From Vermamoeba vermiformis (Eukaryota > Tubulinea > Echinamoebida), in assembly GCA_045837725.1 (NCBI GenBank), contig JBEWZL010000232.1:248001-312000 (forward strand): a stretch of DNA of 64,000 bases. Direction: 5' to 3'. The notes below the pieces were generated by a model, which worked only from the letters and a program-made list of their open reading frames with translations, was not told the origin of the DNA and ran no database searches. A program made the position numbers and the translations under genes. Below are positions 10,901 to 22,213 of the stretch, in pieces. Numbering within the stretch: position 1 is the stretch's first letter; the number at the start of each line of letters is the position of its first letter.

Positions 10901-11734
10901 TCTCTTCAATCTTGAGCACGTGATTGCTCTCCTTGCCGTCGCTCGTCACGTTGTTGAACAGCTGCACCTGTCGCGCCAGTGCCTCGAGCTGCGAGTTGTA
11001 CTTGCTGCGCTTGACACGTGTCTTGCGCGCACTCTTCTTGTCCTCGGCACGCGCACTCGACTCCACGCGATTCACGGCCAGTTGACTCGCGGGTATGCCC
11101 TTGCGCTTCAACACATTGCGCAGCTCAGACAGCTCCACGCGCTTCACATCGCCCCACACCTTCTTGAGCTCGTCGGGCAGGGTCCACATCTGAACTTCGC
11201 GCGTCTGAGGCTCGGGGAATATGACTTCGTGCTTGCTGGAACTGTGCACTATAATCAAAATCTTGTGCTGTTTGTATAGGGCCTGCACAATACGGGTTAA
11301 TAAACGAATTAAATGTTGTTATTTGACACTCAAGGGCAAATCTGAGAAAAAGAACAACTAATTCTTGAATATTTGCAAGTGACGTAATAGTGCGAGGTAC
11401 AATGCAAATATGTATTCGGAGAATTAATTACCTCAATATCGTCCTTAATAGTCACGTAGGAGGACAACACTTTGTCATCGAGCACAAGAGGTTTTTCTTC
11501 AATGTATTTTAATATATCCTCTTTGTTGTTAACAGTACTCTCAAATTTATATGAGAACTTCTTCTCCGTGGCATCGAAATTTAAATATTCATTTTTTTTG
11601 AGTAATTCCAGCAAATCAGGAGTGATCTTGACTTTGGCTTCGAGCTCTAATTCAGGGAGCGTGAACCATTTGCGACTCTTTTTGAGTACATTGACAACAA
11701 ACACTTGAGCGGTGGCATTTGATGGTTGGCTCAT
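7935..11734 (-). CDS. TFIIE-beta / TFIIE-alpha / XPB (ERCC3) triple fusion protein
   Basis: A 1216-residue protein joining three general transcription factors, normally separate polypeptides of TFIIE and TFIIH. Residues 1-101 (exon 11734-11432) hold the first TFIIE-beta winged helix (VFVVNVLKKSRKWFTLPELE). A 149-nt intron (11431-11283, GTAATT to GTGCAG) leads in phase 0 to a continuous frame. Residues 102-215 give the second winged helix and TFIIE-beta tail (ELKKVWGDVKRVELSELRNV, LKRKGI, human EEFQKLWRSV and LKRQGI). Residues about 254-450 are TFIIE-alpha: winged helix, then a zinc ribbon with CPTC at 376-379 and CKYC at 402-405. After a 90-residue Ser/Thr/Pro linker, XPB fills residues about 535-1216: ISIDLKRTTRVRDYQ, Walker A LPCGAGKT (about 787-794), DEVH (890-893), the RED motif (921-923), GDHSIDLPEADV and QRIGRVQR (1088-1095). 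Helicase motifs look intact. The acidic TFIIE-alpha tail that binds TFIIH p62 in other species is not evident. Confidence 0.95.
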
Positions 11735-11864
11735 ATGTGGTGTTGTTCTCTAAAGTATTGAGCGAATGACTGGTAGCAGTGCGCTGTATTTATTTATTTC
11801 TGCACGCGCAACTAGTTGGCAACTATTCTCATGCTGGAGTGAGCGACACATTATCTGCAGAGTC
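11735..11864. promoter_or_regulatory. bidirectional upstream region, TFIIE-XPB fusion and CysRS
   Basis: The two start codons are 130 bases apart on opposite strands, so both 5' UTRs and promoters share this segment. A TATTTATTTATT run lies at about 11788-11799. No factor site was identified; the role follows from layout. Confidence 0.4.
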
Positions 11865-13819
11865 ATGTGGTCGTTAGTGCGCAAGTCTGTAACACCTGTG
11901 CAGCGCTGTGAGTTCAACTTTCAGATCGCCAAAAAATTAATTACAACAATATTCATAATATTCATAATAATAATTTGCATTTATTAGTCCTTAGGAGCAA
12001 CAAGTCGCAAATAACACGCAGCGTGCACGGTAATTAACAACGTAACTTGACGCGCCTTTTAACGCTCCCAGCAGAACACCAGCCGCGCGAGTGGTCAGAG
12101 TCTGACTCAGGTCACGTGACTGGCGTGCGCGTCATCAACTCGCTGCTCCACCACGACAGACTGGTGCCACTCAAGACACGTGAGCCCAACACGATCACGT
12201 GGTATACCTGTGGCCCGACGGTGTACGATCACGCGCACTTGGGACACGCGCGGAATTATGTGACAGTAGACATCTTGCACCGCATATTGAAAGAGTTTTT
12301 CCGCTTCGATGTCCACCACGTGCTCGGCATGACAGACATTGACGACAAGATTCTCAATCGCGCACGTGACTTGCAAGTGTCACCTGTCACCCTGGCACGT
12401 CAATTCGAGCGCGAATTCTTTGCAGACATGCGCGCAATGAATGTGCAGCCCCCGAGTGTGGTGACACGTGTCTCGGAGCACGTGCCCGAGATTCAACAGT
12501 TCGTGGAGCAGATTACCAAAAATGGCTATGCGTACAAAGCAGCGAGTGACAGCATCTACTTTGACGTGACAGCCTTTCAACAGCAGCACGTGTACGGCAA
12601 GCTCAAGCCAGAGCTCACACTCGTGCCCGAGTCAGATCCAGATCTCACCGCGCAGCAGCACCTCCACGACAAGCGCGCACCACGTGACTTTGCGCTGTGG
12701 AAGTCGCAGGACGGCGGTCGACCAGGGTGGCACATTGAGTGCGTGGCCATGTCGCATGCCATATTAGGCAAGCACTTCGATGTGCACAGCGGTGGCATTG
12801 ACTTGAAATTTCCGCACCACAACAACGAGGTCGCGATTGCCGATGCGTATTTGAGTGGTGACAGGTGCCAGCACGCGTCAGAGCGCGAGTGGGTGAACTA
12901 CTTTGTGCACATTGGCCACTTGAACATCAAGGGCCTCAAGATGAGCAAGTCCCTCAAGAACTTCATCTCCATCAAGGTACGTACTCGCGGTACTGCGTTG
13001 TGCGCCATTCACTGAACCACGCATTCACTGAACCAGGAGTATCTGAGTCAGTACGGAGCGAATGAATTCCGTCTGTTCTGTCTCATGTCGCCCTATCACA
13101 GCACCCTCGACTACACCGAGCAGCGTGTCGTGGATGCGCGGCAGATCTTCAAGCGATTCGACGAATTCTTTTCTTCGCTCAATCACGTGATTCGTCGCGC
13201 GGAACAACAGGAGCACGTGTCACATCGCTGGTACGCCGAAGAACACGCCCTCCACGCGTCCCTGGTCGAGTGTCAGCAGTCCGTGCGCAGGTCGCTGAGT
13301 GACAACTTTGACACGCCCCTCGCGATCAGTGCGCTGCTGCACCTCACGACACGCACGGCACACTATCTGCACGCCACGGAACTGCGCGGACACGTGCTGC
13401 TGCTCATCACCCTCGTGCGGGACTATGTCTCGCGCATGTTGACCACATTTGGACTGCAGGGCTACGATCACGTGACGGTGCAGCGCGGCAGTGCATCACG
13501 TGACCAGCAGCAGTTCACGCAGCTGCTCGATGTCTTGGTGCACGCGCGACACGAACTGCGCGCTGAACTGTTGCACGCACTCAAAGCGAGCAGCGAGTCA
13601 CGTGATCAAGCACGTGATCTCATTCAACGCCTGCTGCCACTCGTGGACAAGATGCGCGATGAGCTGGTGCCGCTCGGCATCAAGCTGGAAGACAGCAAGG
13701 GCAGCACGGTGATCAAAGAGATCAGATCTGATCCGCGTACTGAAGCTGCGCTGCAACAAATGCGCGCCAAGAGCAAACAACGCAGTGAAGAGCTCAAAGA
13801 GCCGCACAAGCAGTCCTAA
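11865..13819 (+). CDS. cysteinyl-tRNA synthetase with probable mitochondrial leader
   Basis: Charges tRNA-Cys. Seen: WYTCGPTVYDHAHLGHARNY (first zinc cysteine plus the HIGH-type motif HLGH), GMTDIDDKIL, HIECVAMSHAILGKHFDVH and SGGIDLKFPHHNNEVA (remaining zinc ligands), and KMSKSLKNF. The coding region begins before the long ORF. Exon 1 (11865-11907) encodes MWSLVRKSVTPVQR, a short basic leader. Intron 1 is 11908-12071 (GTGAGT to CCCAG), intron 2 12977-13036 (60 nt, containing a tandem CATTCACTGAACCA repeat just before the acceptor). Total 576 residues, shorter than cytosolic metazoan CARS and close to organellar or bacterial-type enzymes. It may be mitochondrial or dual-targeted. The last 30 residues are charged. 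Confidence 0.9.
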
Positions 13820-13862
13820 TACCACTACTAGTAGCACCATGTACATAAATCAGTTTACATCC

Positions 13863-14498
13863 CTACACGAGTCTGAGAATAGCCGCCATGAATTCGGGCA
13901 AGTCTTCAGGTGTTTGCGCGGAGACGAGCGTGCCATCCACCACCACCTTGTCGGTCGAGTACTCGGCACCTGCATTGATCACATCGTCCTTGATCGCAAA
14001 GAAGCACGTGCTGCGTCGTCCTTTGAGGATCTTGGCGCTGATCGACACCCAAGGGCCGTGGCAGATGTGACCGATAATGCCGCCTGCTTCGTGCACGGCT
14101 TTCACCAGCGACAAGCACGCATCGTAACGGCGCAATCGATCGGGGGCATACCCACCGGGTATAATCAGCACTGCTACTCTACAGTCCAAGTGCGGTGTTA
14201 AGCTAGGTGCATATATAGAGTGGCACTGTAGTCTACTCACTTGGCGGGGTCAATGTCACTGAAGACACAGTCTGATTGGGCCCAATAGCCCTCCTTAGAC
14301 TTGTAGGTCTTATTCGCTTCGGGTCCTGCAACTTTGACTTCGAATCCTGCTTCTTTAAGGCGCAATCTGGGGCAAGCAATAATTAATTTGCATGCAATTT
14401 AATTATACTGGAAATATTAACAATTAATACCTCGGATAGTGCAGCTCTAAGTTCTCGTAATTATCATCAGCTAATATTACTCCGAGTTTTTTGGCCAT
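13863..14498 (-). CDS. DJ-1/PfpI superfamily protein
   Basis: Class I glutamine-amidotransferase-like fold of the PfpI/YhbO branch, whose members are linked to glyoxalase or deglycase and stress functions. Seen: MAKKLGVILADDNYENLEL at the start (Glu in the usual active-site place), VAVLIIPGGYAPDRLRR, and the nucleophile elbow GHICHGPW with its cysteine and following histidine, then DGTLVSAQTPEDLPEFM. Three exons: 14498-14431, 14366-14241 and 14178-13863, with introns of 64 and 62 nt (GTATTA to CCCCAG; GTGAGT to CTGTAG). The predicted length is 169 residues, typical for the family. The 3' end lies 43 bases from the CysRS stop on the other strand. Confidence 0.88.
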
Positions 14499-14682
14499 CT
14501 GTTTTATTACAACTTAGTTCAAGCTCGCAAGTGGTATATAATATCTCAATAATAATCTTTCTATATCAGTTGAAATACTACTCACTTGTGCTGTGCTTGA
14601 CGTGATTTAAATGTCATTCAATTCTTTCACGAGTCATTTTATTTTTTTGCACGCGAGCGCAGCACTTGGATTCGACGCAGAG

Positions 14683-17600
14683 ATGAGTCGATCACTGTAT
14701 ATACCACTGCTCAATGGTACTGAACAAGTCGCAGTGCCGCTCGATGCATTGCCTGACGCTAGCGAGTTCATTCAACTCTTGCGAGATGAGAAGTGCTCCA
14801 TCCGCACTTGGCTCAAATGTGCAGTAAGTGGTGTATTTATTAGTATTTATTTATCTACATTCAGCCACAATTCTCGTGTTTGTAAGCAATAGCACGGAAT
14901 TGATAATATTATTAAATTATCAAAAAATTCACTTTAAAATGCACAATAAATGCAGTGCTTCCAATTAGCACGAAAATACTGCATATAGCACTCACATAAC
15001 AATATGCATCTATTAATAAATTGCTAGTCTGCCTACAATCGTCAAGGCAAGTTCGAGGCCTATCGACAGCTGTTAACGGGTCTGCAAGCTGAGCGTGGTG
15101 AGTATCTAATTGACGCACACACAGCACGCAGCAATTGATTATATATCGCTGCTGAATAGGCGAGCAGTTGAACAAAGAGTCCAAAGCAGATCGACTCGCG
15201 GTGCTGAATGCGCTCGCTTCCATGTACACACAACTGGCGCGCAAAGAAAAAGACAACAAGAAGCGCGAAGAATATTACAATCAAGCCACACAACACTACA
15301 ACCAAGCTGATCGCATTGATGTGCACGAAGAACAGACCTGGATCGGCAAAGGTGTCACGTACTTGGCGCGCGGTCAGACAGAGCGCGCTGAATTTCAATT
15401 CGAGACCGTGCTGCAGCAGAATGCGCGCAACATTGCCGCACAACTCGGCAAGGCGAGTGTGCAGATGGAGAAGAAGAACTATCACCACGCCCTCGCGAGT
15501 TATTCCGCCGTGCTGGAACAGCTGGGCAGTGTGGGGCAAGGTCAGTACGCGAGTCACTACGAGGTGGAGGCCCATCGACACGTGTTCACCACGGCACTGC
15601 TCGGACTCGGCGAGGCGTACTGGCGACTCAATCACAGCGAGCGCGCACGAGCCTGCTTTGAACGCGCGAGTCAGCTCGACGACAGCTTGGCCCTGCCCCT
15701 CGTGTACCGCGGTCTGCTCGATCTGAATGTAGCGGCGCGTCACGAGGACAAGCACGCGCGCAACAGATACGTGGTGTCGGCAGTGACGTTGTTCAAGCGC
15801 GCGTACGATCTGCACGCCCAGAACAGCGTGGCACTGAATCACCTGTCGAGTCATCTGTTCAGCAAGCGCGACTACGACAAGGCACGCACACTGGCACTGC
15901 AGGCCTATCATCAGACCAATCAGAAGAAGATACAAGCCGAGGCCTGCTACAACATTGGCCGCACCTATCACGCAGAGGACAATCTCGATCAGGCCTTCAA
16001 GTACTACACGCAGGCCATTCAGCTCTGGCCCGATTACGTGCTGGCACTCTACACGCTGGCACAGCTGTACATTGCACGCAACGAACTCGACAAGGCGACA
16101 GATCTGCTCGACAAGGCCACCAAGCACCAACAGAGCGACACGACTGAAGTGATCAAGCTACTCGCTGAGCTCTGTGCTGCACGTGAGGACGAGACCCGCG
16201 CACTGAATCTGTTGAAGCACGTGACCAATCAGATCGAGTCACGTGACACTGCGGATGTGGTGCTGTGGCTGGCACGTGCACAACTCACACAGCGTCATGA
16301 TCCGCACGATGCACTCGTGGCCTATCAGCGCGCACGTGATCTGCTGGGTCTGGACAAGGACGACAGCAGTGCCCTGACCAGTCAGACCCTCGCCGTGCTC
16401 AACAACAGTGCCGTGCTCAAACACTTGCTGCACGACGATCAGGGTGCAGAACAAGATCTAAAGCGCGCACTGAGCAGCGATGAAGAGCAGTGGATGAGTC
16501 CTGCGCGCGTCACACTGGCCTACAACCTCGCGCGACTGTGGGAGGACGAGCACCACACGCGCCGCGCACACGATCTGTACAAGCGCATATTGAACGAGCA
16601 CCCAGCCTACTTGGAGTGCTACTTCAGACTCGGACTCATGGCCCGTGCTCGCGGTGATATATTGGAGGCCGGCGAGTGGTTCAAAGAGCCAATGAGTGTG
16701 CAGCCCAACGATCTCGGGGCCTGGACGCTCTGGGCCAATATGAACCTCGAGAAAGGCGAGCTCAACACGGCGCAGAAGAAGTTTGAGCGCGTGCTGGCAG
16801 TGGACAAGAACGAGCCCTACGCCAATGTGCAGCTCGCCACTGTGTACGCCACTGCAGCCCATCAGACTGTGGTGAGTGACAGCGCGAGTGAGACACGCCG
16901 CGACAAGCACTTGAAGAACGCGCTGGACTTTTATCATCGCGCACTCAAGCAAGACCCCAGCAACATCTACGCCGCTGTGGGTGTGGCCATCGTGTTTGCT
17001 GAGCGCAAAGAATACGCGACAGCCATCGACCTGTTCAATCGCATTCGCGAACAGATCACCGCTGCCAACAAGCAGAACAAGACGCAGTGGGACATTGAAG
17101 AGCCGCACCTCAATCTCGCGCACTGCTACATGCACACCAAGCAGCACGAGAAGGCGGTGCTCTTGTACGAGATGTGCTCGAGCAAGTTCCACCACAACAA
17201 GGACGCAGCACATCTGTTGTACCTCGCCCACGCGTACTTCAAGAACGAGCAGTACGAGCACTGCTTCAGAGCGCTGAACAAGGCACTCTTCTTGAGCCCA
17301 CAGCTGCTGGACTCGTGGTACGGCATGGCAGTGTGTCTCAAAGAGTTCGGAGTGCGCGCGTTGATGCAGTTCCCGCGCAACAATGTGTCGCAAGGTGCAC
17401 TGCTCATCGCGATCAGTGAGGTGCGTCAGGCCATCAAGTCACTGGAAGTGGCAGCACCGATATTTGAACGATTGCACTCGATGAAAGATGAGCGCAGCAA
17501 GCGCATGTTCAGCACGACCAAGTGCGCACTGTACGAGCGCATCTGCAGCAACAATGTCGAGCAGTTGAAAGAGAACCTGAACGAGCTGGAGAAGCGGTTG

Positions 17601-18430
17601 TCTGACGCAGAACAAAGTGCGCGCGAACGTCAAGAGAAAGCCCGTCAATTCATGGAACAAAGGCTGCGCAATGAAGAAGAGAAGGCGCGCTTGGAAGAGG
17701 AACAACGAGCACGCGAAGAAGAACTGGCGCAGAAGGTACTCGAGGAGAGTCGTCAATTGAAAGAACAATACAAGCGACTGCACGAACAAGAGGAGCAGTT
17801 GAACAACTTGGCAGCTGAAGAGGACGAGGGCAAAAGGGTAATTAGACTTAATATTTTTGACTGTATTATCGCGCCATATTAATCGCATTGACCTTCAGAA
17901 ACGCGGCAAGAAGAAAAAGAAAGCAGAGGACGACGAAGAAGAGATTGTATATGACACTTCAGCACCTGAATATGCTGAGCCTACTGAACCACTCACTGCC
18001 GAGCAACAAGAGGGTCGCAGATTGGTACGTAGCATTGCTCGATAACTCGGTACAATAGGCACTCATCGCACTACAGAGTGCACTGGATGAAATCAAAAAG
18101 AAGCGAGGAGCCAAGCGCCCTCGTGACAGCGAAGAAGAAGAGGGCTCGAGTGAGCGCAAGAAGAAGAAGAAGCACAAGTCCAAGGACAAGAAAGACAAGA
18201 AGGAGAAGCGACGCGAAAAGAAGCGCAAGCGACGCGAGGAGGAAGCAGAGGAGGGCGAAGAAGAGCAGCGTAAAGAGAAGCGAAGGCGCATTCGCAAGCA
18301 GACCGACGACGAGTCGAAAGAGAGTGACTTGGAACTGGATCTGTCGAATGAAATTTCGAGCGTGAGTGGCGACAGACACAACGAGATGAGAGACGACGAG
18401 GACAATAAGGAGAGGGAACGAGGACAATAA
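14683..18430 (+). CDS. CTR9: CTR9, TPR scaffold subunit of the Paf1 complex
   Basis: Scaffold of PAF1C, which travels with RNA polymerase II and supports H2B ubiquitination and H3K4/K36 methylation. Residues 1-45 match the CTR9 start (IPL, LPD, FIQLLRDEKC, RTWLKCA). A long array of TPR repeats follows: AQFHF-type units, YYTQAIQLWPDYVLALYTLA, ILNEHPAYLECYFRLGLMAR, NPHLNLAHCYMHTKQ-like. Then a Glu/Arg/Gln coiled coil (about 880-980) and a Lys/Glu/Asp-rich tail as in other CTR9s. Exons: 14683-14823, 15028-15097, 15160-17837, 17899-18024 and 18077-18430, about 1122 residues. The 15168-17882 frame alone is incomplete. Near the end a 22-bp duplication shifts frame; without it the acidic tail would run to a TAG at 18522-18524 (see the repeat entry). 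Start chosen at MSRSLYIPL by homology. Confidence 0.92.
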
Positions 18431-18434
18431 GGAG
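18398..18434 (+). repeat. 22-bp tandem duplication in the CTR9 3' coding region
   Basis: GAGGACAATAAGGAG occurs at 18398-18412 and again at 18420-18434, giving a 22-nt period. Because 22 is not a multiple of three, it shifts the reading frame and leads to the TAA at 18428. The frame after copy 2 stays open and acidic (AGDNVNEDNNEDNGN, then NAETTD, TAG at 18522-18524), which looks like the former CTR9 tail. It may be a recent allele, an assembly error, or partly removed by splicing (GTGAGT at 18362). Confidence 0.7.
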
Positions 18435-18575
18435 GCAGGTGATAATGTTAACGAGGACAATAACGAGGACAATGGCAACCAAGTCCCGCAAGAGGAGCCC
18501 GCGAATGCCGAGACCACTGATTAGAGCTCATATGACACGAGTTCTATTTACTTGTAATAAAAAAAGAATTCAAAT

Positions 18576-20399
18576 TTACAATTTGCTGAGCACTGTCTTC
18601 ACGTGCGTGTACTCTTGCAAGGCATATTCACCCAGATCACGACCAGCACCGGTCTGTTTGGCCCCTCCGAATGGTGCGTTGTACTTGACAATGTTGTACG
18701 TGTTGATCCACACCAGACCTGACTTGACGCGCTGATGACACGAGAGTTAATAAGCACCCCATTCAATGGGTAGTGTAGTGTCCCTTACTTGTGCAAATTT
18801 GTTGGCTTTGGAAATGTCTTGGGTCCACACCGCTGCTGCGAGACCGTACGGCGAGTCATTGGCTGCACATCAATTGGTGAGACTAGTGGCCACTACGCTC
18901 GAATACTGCACTCACCCTTGGCCACGGCATCTTCCAAGTCCTTGAACTTGAGCACACTCAGCACGGGACCGAAGATCTCTTCGCGTGCAATCGCCATGTT
19001 GTCAGTCACTTCGCTGAACACCGTGGGCTCCACGAAAAATCCTTTGTCGCCAATGCGCTGATGCAGTGATTAATAGGGCACTGCACTGCAGTAGTGACAC
19101 GACTCACCTTGCCACCGCACATCAATTTGGCACCCGCTTGTTTGCCCTTATTCACGTAATCGAGCACTGCAGCACGTTAGACATAGCCACTGCCATTGAG
19201 GCACGTACCTTTGTTGAACTGTTGCTGGTCTATCAATGGACCATTCATCGTGTTCGCAGCGAAGGGGTCGCCAACCACAATCTTGCGCGTCTCTTCAACC
19301 ACGCGCTGCACAAACTGGTCGTAGATCTCCTCTTGCACGTAGAGTCGACTGCCTGCACAACAGTTCTCGCCCATGTTAGCGAACAGGGCCATGGCACACT
19401 CGGGTGCGGCCTTGTCCATGTCACAGTCTGCAAACACAATGTTGGGACTCTTGCCTCCGAGTTCCAAGCTGACTTTCTTCAAGTTGGATTGTGCGCTGTA
19501 CTGCATGATCAAGCGACCAGTCTGCGTGCTGCCAGTGAAGGCAATCTTGTCCACGTCACTGTGCAGGGCCAGTGCCTTGCCTGCAGTCGCGCCAAAGCCA
19601 GTGACGACATTGAGCACACCGCTGGGCAGACCAGCTTCAAGTGCCAGTTGACCGAACAAGAGCGCTGTGAGCGAGGTCTGTTCCGCTGGCTTCACGACCA
19701 CTGTGCAGCCCACCGCGAGGGCTGGTGCGACTTTCCAGGTCAACAACATGAGCGGATAGTTCCACGGCACAATGATGCCGCACACACCAATCGGCTCGTG
19801 CGTGGTGTAGCACAAGTAGTCGCGCTCAGTGGGGATTGTCTTGCCGTGGTACTTGTCCACCCAGCCTATCACGTGTCAGTCCAAACATGTCACGCATTCA
19901 GTGAACACACGTGCACGTACCAGCATAGTAACGCACCACATTGGAGGCCTGCACGACATCGTAGCCCAGCACCGCTTGGAATGGTTTGCCAGAGTCGAGT
20001 GCTTCCACTTTGGCGAGCAATTCGCCGTTCTGTTCAATCAAATCTGCGAGTCTAATAATGTGGTCATTATTATAGCGCTATTAATGTATATGTAGTCTGT
20101 AATTGATTGAAGGGACACAAATTGAAATGTAAAATATTTGCAAAATGAGAGTTAATGCCAACTCACTTGAGCAACACCTTAGCTCGTTCCATAGGCAACA
20201 TATTGCGCCAAGGACCAGTCTCAAATGCAGCTCTAGCCTCCTTCACTGCCAGATCTACATCTGCTGCATCAGCTTCAGCGAGGGTTGTCAACACAGCGCC
20301 AGTGGCTGGATTGAGTGTTTCAAATCGTTTGTTGCTCGCAGCCTCGCGCCAAGTGCCGCCAATGAGCAGCTTCGTGTTCACTTTGCTGAGTGCGTCCAT
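18576..20399 (-). CDS. NAD(P)-dependent aldehyde dehydrogenase (ALDH1/2 class)
   Basis: Oxidises aldehydes to acids. Starting [20 protein letters not shown], it keeps the family order: [41 protein letters not shown] (cofactor loop), [12 protein letters not shown] (general-base glutamate), [13 protein letters not shown] (catalytic cysteine), [14 protein letters not shown] and YGLAAAVWT, ending in [19 protein letters not shown]. At least seven exons separated by short introns, the first running 20399-20167 (GTGAGT donor) and the next starting at 20052. No obvious presequence, so probably cytosolic, about 490 residues. Its ATG lies inside the last codons of the upstream same-strand ORF (22-nt overlap). 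Confidence 0.93.
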
Positions 20400-21055
20400 T
20401 GTGTTGTTGCGCGTTGTGTCGAGAGTGCTTTGTCTCGTGCCGCGCGCAGTACTTGCAGTGTCAACGAGGCATAGTGTTCCAGCACTATGGGCGGTGTGGC
20501 TGCGTCATCGTCGATAGTCGAGTCCACATATGGTGCTTCCACTGGTCCCTCAAACAGCTCCGAATCCGCTTTGGCCAAGAATCTTTTCGCATTGCGGCTA
20601 GAGTCGTGCAGTGTTAGCCATCGACCGCGCTCAATGGTGTGATTGACTGCAGACCTCTTCTTAGGTTGCAACGCGACAGAGCAATGTGCTTGTTCTTCAA
20701 CACTTGGAAGAGGCTCAACGGGATCTGATCGCAAAACAGGTGTGTAGCTGACTTGTAGCGGCTTCGGACGACTACTAGGATACTTCATAGCTACTTTAGG
20801 CGGCAACTTGACGACTGAAGCCTCTCTGTCGCGGTTCGTTGTGGCCCGAGCAGTACGCGGCTCAGACTGGATGCGCGAATAGAGCTGTGCTCGGCGTCGA
20901 TTAGGCACTACATTAGGTGGCAGTGGTGCAGCTGGGGGCTGGTATGGCTCGACAGGCTTGCAACTGAGCGGAGGTTGAGGCAGCGAGGAGCAGACATAGA
21001 GCGAGGGCTTGGTTCTGTTGAGCCACGAGCGCAGTACCGCTCTCTTGTGGTCCAT
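20378..21055 (-). CDS. uncharacterised proline- and arginine-rich protein
   Basis: Single-exon frame of 225 residues from MDHKRAVLRSWLNRTKPSLY to a TGA that overlaps the ALDH start by 22 nt in another frame. I do not recognise it. The first half is rich in Pro and Arg (PPAAPLPPNVVPNRRRAQL); the second half has a short conserved-looking part, RGRWLTLHDSSRNAKRFLAK, and an acidic VDSTIDDD. No signal peptide or membrane helix is visible. Length, an ATG start and C/G-ending codons like its neighbours support a real gene. The overlap with ALDH leaves no room for a separate ALDH promoter unless it lies inside this ORF. An undetected intron near the 3' end is possible. Confidence 0.55.
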   Translation of the reverse strand: MDHKRAVLRSWLNRTKPSLYVCSSLPQPPLSCKPVEPYQPPAAPLPPNVVPNRRRAQLYSRIQSEPRTARATTNRDREASVVKLPPKVAMKYPSSRPKPLQVSYTPVLRSDPVEPLPSVEEQAHCSVALQPKKRSAVNHTIERGRWLTLHDSSRNAKRFLAKADSELFEGPVEAPYVDSTIDDDAATPPIVLEHYASLTLQVLRAARDKALSTQRATTQWTHSAK

Positions 21056-21192
21056 GGCAGTGTAGCGGAGTGAGCAATGAACTTCAATCGCTGCGAATTG
21101 TAACGACTGAATCCAAGCACGTGATCAAGCACGTGACTGAGTGACATTTCATGATGCGCACCAGATTGTAGATTCTTCAACTAGAAACAAAG
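21056..21192. promoter_or_regulatory. bidirectional upstream region with paired CACGTG sites
   Basis: The 137 bases between the uncharacterised gene (minus) and the neudesin-like gene (plus) contain two CACGTG palindromes 14 bases apart (about 21118 and 21132) within CACGTGATCAAGCACGTGAC. CACGTG is the core bound by many bHLH and bZIP factors, so this may be a shared control site. The same word pair also occurs inside the CysRS coding region near 13600, so the motif alone is weak evidence. Confidence 0.35.
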
Positions 21193-22060
21193 ATGGCAAC
21201 AGTTAGCAGACGACAGAAGGTTGAAGGCAATATTAAACAAGATAAGCCGGCAGCAAAACAAGTCACGGCAGCGAAGAGCGGATTTGGCATTAAAGTTGTC
21301 TTATTTACTGTGTGGCTTATGTAAGTAGAAATTAGATAAATTAATACCATAATATTTCCACAAATTATGAACACATTTCGGCACGTTACAAATACCGACA
21401 CTCCATCCAGCGGGCTGGTCGCTATTCTGCACTACACCGAGCTCTTGTCCCTCAGCGCATTCACCAATTACGCGCGCAACACATTCTCAGGCAAAGGCGG
21501 GCGCGTATTCACCAAAGAAGAGCTGAGCAAATACGACGGTAAGCAGCAGCACCGATTGCAGTCCCCCGCGCCACTCACACAGCAGTCCTATGTGCAGGCC
21601 AGGACCCCTCGCTGCCCCTCATGCTCTCAGTGCGCGGACGAGTGTACGATGTGAGCAAGGGCAAGAAGCACTACGGGCCTGGCACGGGCTACAACTTCTT
21701 CACTGGCCGCGATGCCACGCGCTCCTTCTTGACGTGAGTAGTGAGAATAGACCCAGATATATATATATATGGTGCAGTAGTCTCAGCTGACCACTCGCAG
21801 GGGCTGTTTCGACAAAGAATGTTTCGCCAAACAAGCCAAGGGCACTGCAGGGCTGAGTGAGAGCGAGCTGAAAGAGATTGACGACTGGGTGGCATTCTAC
21901 GACAAGGTACTACTATATATGGCTATATTGGCAACTGCTCTTTGTTGCTGATCGTGCGATTTCCTTATTTGGAATTACAATCGTGCGACACGTGTAGCAA
22001 GTCACTGACATTTTGCAGACTTACGAGTACGTGGGTCAGTTGCCAGACTGGGACCAGTGA
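21193..22060 (+). CDS. neudesin/MAPR-like membrane protein with cytochrome b5-type domain
   Basis: Member of the membrane-associated progesterone receptor/neudesin family, whose cytochrome b5-like fold binds haem or sterols. A basic N-terminus precedes one hydrophobic helix ([19 protein letters not shown], formed by joining exons 1 and 2). The b5 domain begins [20 protein letters not shown] and continues [20 protein letters not shown] and [19 protein letters not shown], then [20 protein letters not shown] at the end. Five exons; introns include 21320-21410 (GTAAGT to CATCCAG) and 21539-21597. About 170 residues. The MAPR hallmarks (YDVS, YGPG, GRDATR) are all present. Probably anchored in the ER or secretory membrane. 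Confidence 0.85.
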
Positions 22061-22213
22061 GCTACGACTAGTACTATCAGCGAGCAGTGCTGTGTAACGT
22101 GTTGCTTGTGCCAGCTGGCAGCAGTGTAGTTAAATTCTCGGCTAATTTACGCCAAATTTCCGCGTGTCTTGTCTTTGAGATTCTTTACTTGAAATATTGC
22201 TCAATGCAGCACA

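Noticed and set aside
15060-16130. Minus-strand frame of 356 codons, Val/Leu-rich
   Set aside because: Antisense shadow of the CTR9 TPR region, whose codons end in G or C.
18122-18415. Ser/Leu-rich minus-strand frames near the CTR9 tail
   Set aside because: They are reverse readings of Lys/Glu/Arg codons in the CTR9 C-terminus.
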